DNA of 64,000 nucleotides, taken from positions 620,001 to 684,000 of the forward strand of contig NZ_CP076643.1 in assembly GCF_019226825.1 (NCBI RefSeq), in the 5' to 3' direction. This stretch comes from Vibrio ostreae (GTDB lineage Bacteria; Pseudomonadota; Gammaproteobacteria; Enterobacterales; Vibrionaceae). Below are positions 58,537-64,000 of this stretch, one piece after another (the first letter of the stretch is position 1; the number at the start of each line of letters is the position of its first letter). The position numbers and the translations under genes are program-made. The notes beneath the pieces were generated by a model. It was not told where the DNA came from. It searched no databases and saw only the letters and a program-made list of their open reading frames with translations.

Positions 58537-59166
58537 ATGAGCTATCAGCTAGTCAATCTGACTCAGGATGAGTGTGACCAATCACCGTTGTTTATTGAAG
58601 GTGCAGTATATGCCGCCAATCTGGCGACGAAACCGCTCGACCCTGAAGAATGGTTGCAAGCCGTGTTTGGTGAGCAGGCCGGTGCGATTAAACCAGCTGT
58701 CGTGGAGCAAATCCATGCTCAGTACAATCAGTTAAAGCAGAACAGCTACGGCTTGCTGGCACTATTGGCAGCGCAACCTGAGTCCAGTGAAGAGGCGTTG
58801 GCTGATTTTGCCGAAGGTTTTATGAATGTCTGGCCGCACGTTGAGCCGTTGTGGCATGAAGTCCATCTGTCAGATGGATCGGTGCGTATGCTGCAAGCTC
58901 TGCTGACGACCCTGATGCTGGCGATTGATGAAGAGCAGACGCACGCGGAAATGAAAGCGGCAGGCTACGATTTACCGCCCGACCTGGCCTCGATGATCAA
59001 GCAGTTGGATCTGATGGTCCATGAAGTTGCTCTGGCTGCCGATGAAGCCATGCTTGGTTCAAAAGCGCAGAGTATAAATCCATTTAAAGATATCGGCCGT
59101 AATGACGCCTGTCCTTGTGGCAGTGGCAAAAAGTTTAAGCAGTGCTGCGGATTGGCTGTTGGCTGA
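58537..59166 (+). CDS. YecA/UPF0149-family protein with SEC-C zinc motif
   Basis: Cytoplasmic protein with an N-terminal helical UPF0149-type domain (about residues 1-165) and a C-terminal SEC-C motif NDACPCGSGKKFKQCC (about 190-205), the same zinc knuckle found at the SecA C-terminus. In SecA the motif binds SecB and ribosomes; its use here is unknown. Length 209 residues. It is divergent from dusC and ends 170 bp before lolA. Confidence 0.85.
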   Translation: MSYQLVNLTQDECDQSPLFIEGAVYAANLATKPLDPEEWLQAVFGEQAGAIKPAVVEQIHAQYNQLKQNSYGLLALLAAQPESSEEALADFAEGFMNVWPHVEPLWHEVHLSDGSVRMLQALLTTLMLAIDEEQTHAEMKAAGYDLPPDLASMIKQLDLMVHEVALAADEAMLGSKAQSINPFKDIGRNDACPCGSGKKFKQCCGLAVG

Positions 59167-59270
59167 TATCGTCGCGCTAAGTGGATGATATAGGCACCGG
59201 ATAGCGAATCACCATGCCGTGAGTTTTTTATGGCCTTGATTGTGGTGAATCGAACTTTTCCCACACAGGA

Positions 59271-59309
59271 TTGACACAATAAGAAAGTAAAACGCCTATA
59301 ACTTTCTTA
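59271..59309 (+). promoter_or_regulatory. Candidate lolA promoter with overlapping inverted repeat
   Basis: A consensus -35 TTGACA (59271-59276) is followed by a TATAAC at 59297 (20-bp spacing, longer than ideal). A perfect 9-bp inverted repeat (TAAGAAAGT / ACTTTCTTA, 59280-59309) overlaps it and could be an operator or a leader hairpin. Confidence 0.35.
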
Positions 59310-59336
59310 TCCCCAATAGCTAGGAGCTGTGACAGA

Positions 59337-59936
59337 ATGAACAAATGGCTAGCACTGTGTTTTTGCAGTTTTTCCGTTTTCGCCTCACCCAAAGAGACAT
59401 TGAGTGAACGTCTGGCGATGACCGAGGGTTTTAGTGCTAAATTTGAGCAACAGGTAGTCAGCCCGGACGGTGACGTCGTGATGGAAGGCAACGGTGAAGT
59501 GGATATTGCCCGCCCGAGCCTGTTCCGCTGGCAGACTGAAGCGCCAGATGAAAACTTGTTAGTCTCAGACGGCAAGTCATTGTGGTACTACAGTCCGTTC
59601 ATTGAACAGGTGACGATTTATGATCAAGCGCAGGCCACAGAACAGACACCGTTTGTTCTGCTGACCCGTAACCGCGCCAGTGATTGGGACGCATACCGGG
59701 TTGAAGAAAACGGCGATGTGTTTACCCTCACGCCAACGGCCGTTGATTCCAATCAAGGCCAGTTCCAAATCACCATTAACAACGCTGGTGTCGTCAAAGG
59801 TTTCAATGTGATTGAGCAGGACGGCCAGAAAAGTCTTTTCACCTTTGATGATGTTACGCAGCAAACACCACCGAAGAGTCGTTTCACCTTTAAAGTGCCG
59901 GATGGCGTAGAAGTGGACGATCAGCGCTCAGAGTAA
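59337..59936 (+). CDS. lolA: Outer-membrane lipoprotein carrier protein
   Basis: Periplasmic chaperone that takes lipoproteins from LolCDE and hands them to LolB. A short signal peptide ([16 protein letters not shown]) precedes the LolA half-barrel with [18 protein letters not shown], the conserved Arg-Trp region RPSLFRWQT (about residue 60) and QVTIYDQ. Length 199 residues, normal. TAGGAG lies about 10 nt upstream. It precedes rarA and serS, the standard lolA-rarA-serS order; the usual upstream ftsK is replaced here by the YecA-like gene. Confidence 0.95.
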   Translation: MNKWLALCFCSFSVFASPKETLSERLAMTEGFSAKFEQQVVSPDGDVVMEGNGEVDIARPSLFRWQTEAPDENLLVSDGKSLWYYSPFIEQVTIYDQAQATEQTPFVLLTRNRASDWDAYRVEENGDVFTLTPTAVDSNQGQFQITINNAGVVKGFNVIEQDGQKSLFTFDDVTQQTPPKSRFTFKVPDGVEVDDQRSE

Positions 59937-60012
59937 TCACTCTGTGACGTACGGATTTCACCTATACGACAAGCTGGTACTAGAGTAGCGATAACCTGAG
60001 TAACGGATAACC

Positions 60013-61362
60013 TTGAGTAATTACAATTTCGACTTTGCCGGGGATGAGGATTTTCGTCCCCTGGCTGCACGCATGCGACCGCAAACCGTTGACCAGTATA
60101 TTGGCCAACAGCATATTCTCGGACCGGGTAAACCACTGCGCCGGGCGCTGGAGGCAGGTCAAATCCACTCAATGATTTTGTGGGGGCCGCCCGGCACCGG
60201 TAAAACCACCTTAGCTGAAGTGGCCGCGAATTATGCCAACGCGGAAGTCGAACGTGTCTCTGCGGTGACCTCAGGGGTAAAAGAGATTCGGGCTGCGATT
60301 GAAAAAGCGCGTGAGAACAAACTGGCGGGCAGACGGACCATTTTGTTTGTCGACGAGGTGCATCGTTTCAATAAATCGCAGCAGGATGCTTTCTTACCGC
60401 ATATCGAAGATGGCACGGTGACCTTCATCGGAGCGACCACCGAGAACCCGTCATTCGAACTCAATAACGCATTGTTATCGCGTGCGCGGGTTTACAAACT
60501 GACATCGCTCAGCAAAGACGAAATCCTGCAGGCGCTTAATCAGGCGATCGCCGATAGCGAACGCGGGCTGGGCAAAGAGACAGCTCAGTTTCACGATCAG
60601 GTTTTGGAACGTTTGGCAGAACTGGTGAACGGCGATGCCCGTATGTCCCTCAATTATCTTGAGCTGCTGTATGATATGGCGGAGCAGGATGAGCAGGGTG
60701 TCAAACAGGTCACGATCAGTTTGCTGGCCGAAGTGGCCGGTGAAAAAGTAGCGCGCTTCGATAACAAGGGTGACATTTGGTATGACCTGATTTCTGCGCT
60801 ACACAAATCGATTCGTGGTTCAAATCCGGACGGCGCCTTGTACTGGGCAGCGCGAATGATCAGCGCTGGGTGCGATCCGCTGTATATTGCCCGCCGTTTA
60901 CTGGCGATCGCATCAGAAGATATTGGCAATGCCGATCCGCGTGCGATGCAGGTTGCTTTATCGGCCTGGGATTGCTTCCATCGGGTCGGTGCTTATGAAG
61001 GAACCCGCGCCATTGCCCAGGCGATTGTCTATCTCGCGTGTGCGCCCAAAAGCAATGCCGTTTATACCGCCTGGGCTCAGGCCCTCAATGACGCCCAAAA
61101 TCTGCCGGAGTATGAAGTGCCGATCCATCTGCGTAACGCGCCGACCAAGCTGATGAAAGAGATGGGGTATGGCGAAGAGTACCGTTACGCCCATGACGAA
61201 CCGGGTGCTTATGCCGCCGGTGAACGTTACCTGCCACCGGAAATGACCGGAACTCGCTACTATGAGCCAACCAAACGGGGCTTAGAAACCAAGATTGGTG
61301 AAAAGTTAGATTATCTGGCCGACCTGGACGCAAAAAGCCCACGAAAGCGCTATGAAAAGTAG
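60013..61362 (+). CDS. rarA: Replication-associated recombination protein A (MgsA/RarA)
   Basis: AAA+ ATPase acting at stalled replication forks, related to clamp-loader subunits and RuvB. Walker A GPPGTGKT at residues 58-65, Walker B ILFVDEVH with [13 protein letters not shown], sensor 1 [12 protein letters not shown] and the C-terminal tetramerisation domain are present. The start is TTG at 60013: it yields [10 protein letters not shown], which aligns with the E. coli RarA N-terminus, whereas the first ATG is 20 codons later. Length 449 residues. It is 76 bp after lolA with no terminator, so co-transcription is likely. Confidence 0.95.
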   Translation: MSNYNFDFAGDEDFRPLAARMRPQTVDQYIGQQHILGPGKPLRRALEAGQIHSMILWGPPGTGKTTLAEVAANYANAEVERVSAVTSGVKEIRAAIEKARENKLAGRRTILFVDEVHRFNKSQQDAFLPHIEDGTVTFIGATTENPSFELNNALLSRARVYKLTSLSKDEILQALNQAIADSERGLGKETAQFHDQVLERLAELVNGDARMSLNYLELLYDMAEQDEQGVKQVTISLLAEVAGEKVARFDNKGDIWYDLISALHKSIRGSNPDGALYWAARMISAGCDPLYIARRLLAIASEDIGNADPRAMQVALSAWDCFHRVGAYEGTRAIAQAIVYLACAPKSNAVYTAWAQALNDAQNLPEYEVPIHLRNAPTKLMKEMGYGEEYRYAHDEPGAYAAGERYLPPEMTGTRYYEPTKRGLETKIGEKLDYLADLDAKSPRKRYEK

Positions 61363-61398
61363 TCACTTTTCGTTATCTTTGACCCAATAAATTTCAAT

Positions 61399-61438
61399 AC
61401 GCGTGGCTTTGATTAAAAAGGAAGCACACGCGTTTTTT
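61399..61438 (+). terminator. rarA terminator
   Basis: Arms ACGCGTG and CACGCGT with an inner GCTT/AAGC pairing, followed by TTTTT. It separates rarA from serS. Confidence 0.75.
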
Positions 61439-61443
61439 CGTAA

Positions 61444-62772
<1,329 letters not shown>

Positions 62773-62797
62773 CCTCCGATTCAGAGATATAAATCAG

Positions 62798-62828
62798 AAA
62801 CCGGCATTGAAACTGCCGGTTTTTTTTG
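62798..62828 (+). terminator. serS terminator
   Basis: Arms AAACCGGCA and TGCCGGTTT with a 7-nt loop and a run of T, 26 bp past the serS stop. Confidence 0.95.
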
Positions 62829-62881
62829 TACCGAAAAATAGGCGCCGTCACTGAGCCTGAATGATAACTGATAGGGCATGA

Positions 62882-62898
62882 TGCACAAACTGGGTGCG
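62882..62898. promoter_or_regulatory. NtrC-like enhancer site
   Basis: TGCACAAACTGGGTGCG keeps both NtrC half-sites (TGCAC and GGTGC) at the correct spacing and matches the 17-bp consensus at 13 positions. It is centred about 86 bp before the start predicted from the sigma-54 promoter downstream. Confidence 0.55.
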
Positions 62899-62948
62899 TT
62901 GTTCCGAAGGGTTAATTTATAAATTATTGAATTTACTTGGTTTAATTT

Positions 62949-62965
62949 TTGGTACGTGCTTTGCA
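62949..62965 (+). promoter_or_regulatory. Sigma-54 (RpoN) promoter
   Basis: TTGGTACG-TGCT-TTGCA matches the -24/-12 consensus (TTGGCACG-N4-TTGCA) with one substitution, and the invariant GG and GC are exactly 10 bp apart. Transcription should start near 62976. Confidence 0.8.
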
Positions 62966-62975
62966 ACGGTTAAAT

Positions 62976-63050
62976 TGATTAAAGATAACTCGTCCAAGTT
63001 AGTACCTAGAACAAAGCGCCCTGTTTTATGCAAAATAGGGCGCTTTTATT
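62976..63050 (+). ncRNA. Predicted sigma-54-dependent small RNA, about 75 nt
   Basis: Between the sigma-54 promoter and an orphan intrinsic terminator there is no open frame with a ribosome site. The transcript would be about 75 nt: an AU-rich single-stranded 5' part of about 37 nt and a strong 3' stem (10 bp, AAAGCGCCCT/AGGGCGCTTT) ending in a TTTTATTTT tail, the layout of Hfq-bound small RNAs. It is not recognisable as a Qrr RNA. A leader attenuator for the gene at 63292 is a less likely alternative, given 240 bp between. Confidence 0.6.
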
Positions 63051-63053
63051 TTA
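63013..63053 (+). terminator. Orphan terminator (small RNA 3' end)
   Basis: Arms AAAGCGCCCT and AGGGCGCTTT, extended by an inner TTTT/AAAA pairing, followed by TTATTTTA. No protein gene ends before it after the serS terminator. Confidence 0.9.
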
Positions 63054-63291
63054 CTAATCCCGCTATTTTTATGACTTAGCATGCACGGAATACACGGCAT
63101 GAAGGGAATCCTATGCGATATTCGCACAGCGGATTTTGTCAGCCTTTCGCTGCTAAGCTGTACGATACTGAAAGAGAAAAGAGTGTTATCACTGCTGGCT
63201 ATTGACCCGTAACGATTACGTGGTAAAACAAAGCGATAAATAACAAAATAACCACGGCCGGACTATGGCTGTGCAGAGGAATGAGGTCGCA

Positions 63292-64000
63292 ATGAGTACG
63301 ATTCTGGAATGTATTCGCACGGTCGGGCGCGGAGAACGCGGGCGTAAGCCGCTGACTTTTGATCAAGCCTATCAGGTGATGGATGAGTATCTGAATGGAG
63401 AGGTGGGTGATGACCAGATGGCCATGCTGCTGATGCTGATCCGGGTCCAGAATGAGACCAATGCGGAAATCGGCGGGTTTGTTAAAGCATTCCAGTCAAG
63501 AGTGCCAGCGATTGGTGCAGAAATTGACTGGCCATGTTATGCCGGTAAACGCGCTGCGGCGGGAAAACCATGGCATCTGCTGGCGGCCAGAATCATGGCA
63601 GATAATGGTCACAAGATCTTAATGCACGGTTACAATGACAAACCCGCATCCCGTGAACATGCCCAGGATTACCTGACCGCTTGCCAGGTACCGCTGGCAT
63701 CCGATGCAGACCATGCCGAACTCCTGCTGCAAACCGGTAATATCGCCTATTTGCCGCTGAGCGCGTTTGCACCTCAGGCTGAGCTGATGATGAGCTGGAA
63801 AAATCGCTATGGTTTGCGTACACCGATCAATACCGTGGTGCGGGCGCTTAATCCTGGTGGTGCTGAGATAGGTCTGCGCGGCAGCTTTCACCCGGGTTTT
63901 CAGCAACTGCATGCAGAAGTTGAGCACGTGATTGGTAAGACGGCACATGCTGTCGTGTCGTTTAAAGGGCAATCCGGTGAGTCGGAGTATAATCCGAAAG
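63292..64000 (+). CDS. YbiB/TrpD2-like glycosyltransferase-family protein (3' end missing)
   Basis: The frame runs from ATG 63292 to the window edge without a stop (236 codons). It resembles YbiB/TrpD2 proteins, which have the fold of anthranilate phosphoribosyltransferase but bind nucleic acid. Visible features are an N-terminal helical domain (LTFDQAYQVMDEYLNGEVGDDQMAMLLMLIRVQ, about 20-52) and a degenerate catalytic half (ILMHGYNDKPASRE, YLPLSAFAPQAELMMSWKNRYGLRTPINTVVRALNP). GAGG lies about 5 nt upstream of the ATG. E. coli ybiB is LexA-controlled; no LexA box was seen here. Assignment is to family only. Confidence 0.75.
   Translation, partial: MSTILECIRTVGRGERGRKPLTFDQAYQVMDEYLNGEVGDDQMAMLLMLIRVQNETNAEIGGFVKAFQSRVPAIGAEIDWPCYAGKRAAAGKPWHLLAARIMADNGHKILMHGYNDKPASREHAQDYLTACQVPLASDADHAELLLQTGNIAYLPLSAFAPQAELMMSWKNRYGLRTPINTVVRALNPGGAEIGLRGSFHPGFQQLHAEVEHVIGKTAHAVVSFKGQSGESEYNPK

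Noticed and set aside
62976..63050. Identity of the predicted small RNA as a Qrr RNA
   Set aside because: Neither its sequence nor its terminator resembles the Qrr RNAs as I know them, and the enhancer fits NtrC rather than a LuxO site.

Overview
The window looks like a Vibrio chromosome segment. The gene order oppABCDF, pta-ackA-yfbV, dusC, lolA-rarA-serS and the protein sequences are of Vibrionaceae type. Moderate GC and a complete sucrose regulon fit a sucrose-fermenting species such as the V. fluvialis/V. furnissii group, but the species is an inference and was not tested. No tRNA, rRNA, insertion sequence, integrase or CRISPR array was seen.

Layout. (1) 1-1882: 3' part of a TonB-dependent siderophore receptor. 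(2) 1959-9609: sucrose regulon scrA, scrR, scrB, scrY and scrK, tied together by five 16-bp LacI-family operators that share the core CGTTCCCG, with two CRP-like sites. A 21-copy AGGCA microsatellite lies between the converging scrB and scrY. (3) 9700-10083: small DUF486 membrane protein, followed by a long non-coding leader for the oligopeptide importer oppABCDF (10914-16468). (4) 16563-46738: a complete Lap-type large-adhesin system. The minus strand carries lapE(TolC)-ompA-lapC-lapG-lapD-lapB. The divergent plus strand carries one 21.3-kb gene for a 7108-residue adhesin whose core is exactly 45 tandem repeats of 324 bp. lapD, the c-di-GMP receptor, carries an apparent +1 frameshift in a C5 run. 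(5) 47070-49457: glutathionyl-hydroquinone reductase and a DUF4010/MgtC-like membrane protein. (6) 49583-53879: pta, ackA, yfbV. (7) 54541-57306: three-gene ABC importer of the TrpXYZ-like family. (8) 57374-62772: dusC, a YecA-like SEC-C protein, lolA, rarA, serS. (9) 62882-63050: an NtrC-like site, a canonical sigma-54 promoter and an orphan terminator that together predict a small RNA of about 75 nt. (10) 63292-64000: 5' part of a YbiB/TrpD2-like gene.

How it works together. Sucrose crosses the outer membrane through ScrY, is taken up and phosphorylated by ScrA, and is split by ScrB; ScrK phosphorylates the fructose, and ScrR represses all units. In the Lap system the LapEBC type I pore exports the adhesin, whose N-terminus stays lodged in the pore. 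LapG can cut it at the PAAG site near residue 95 unless LapD, bound to c-di-GMP, sequesters LapG. If the lapD frameshift is real, LapG would be unrestrained and the adhesin would be shed.

Most worth checking: the predicted NtrC/sigma-54 small RNA, the lapD frameshift, the exact-period adhesin array with its recent 648-bp duplication, and the pentanucleotide tract.
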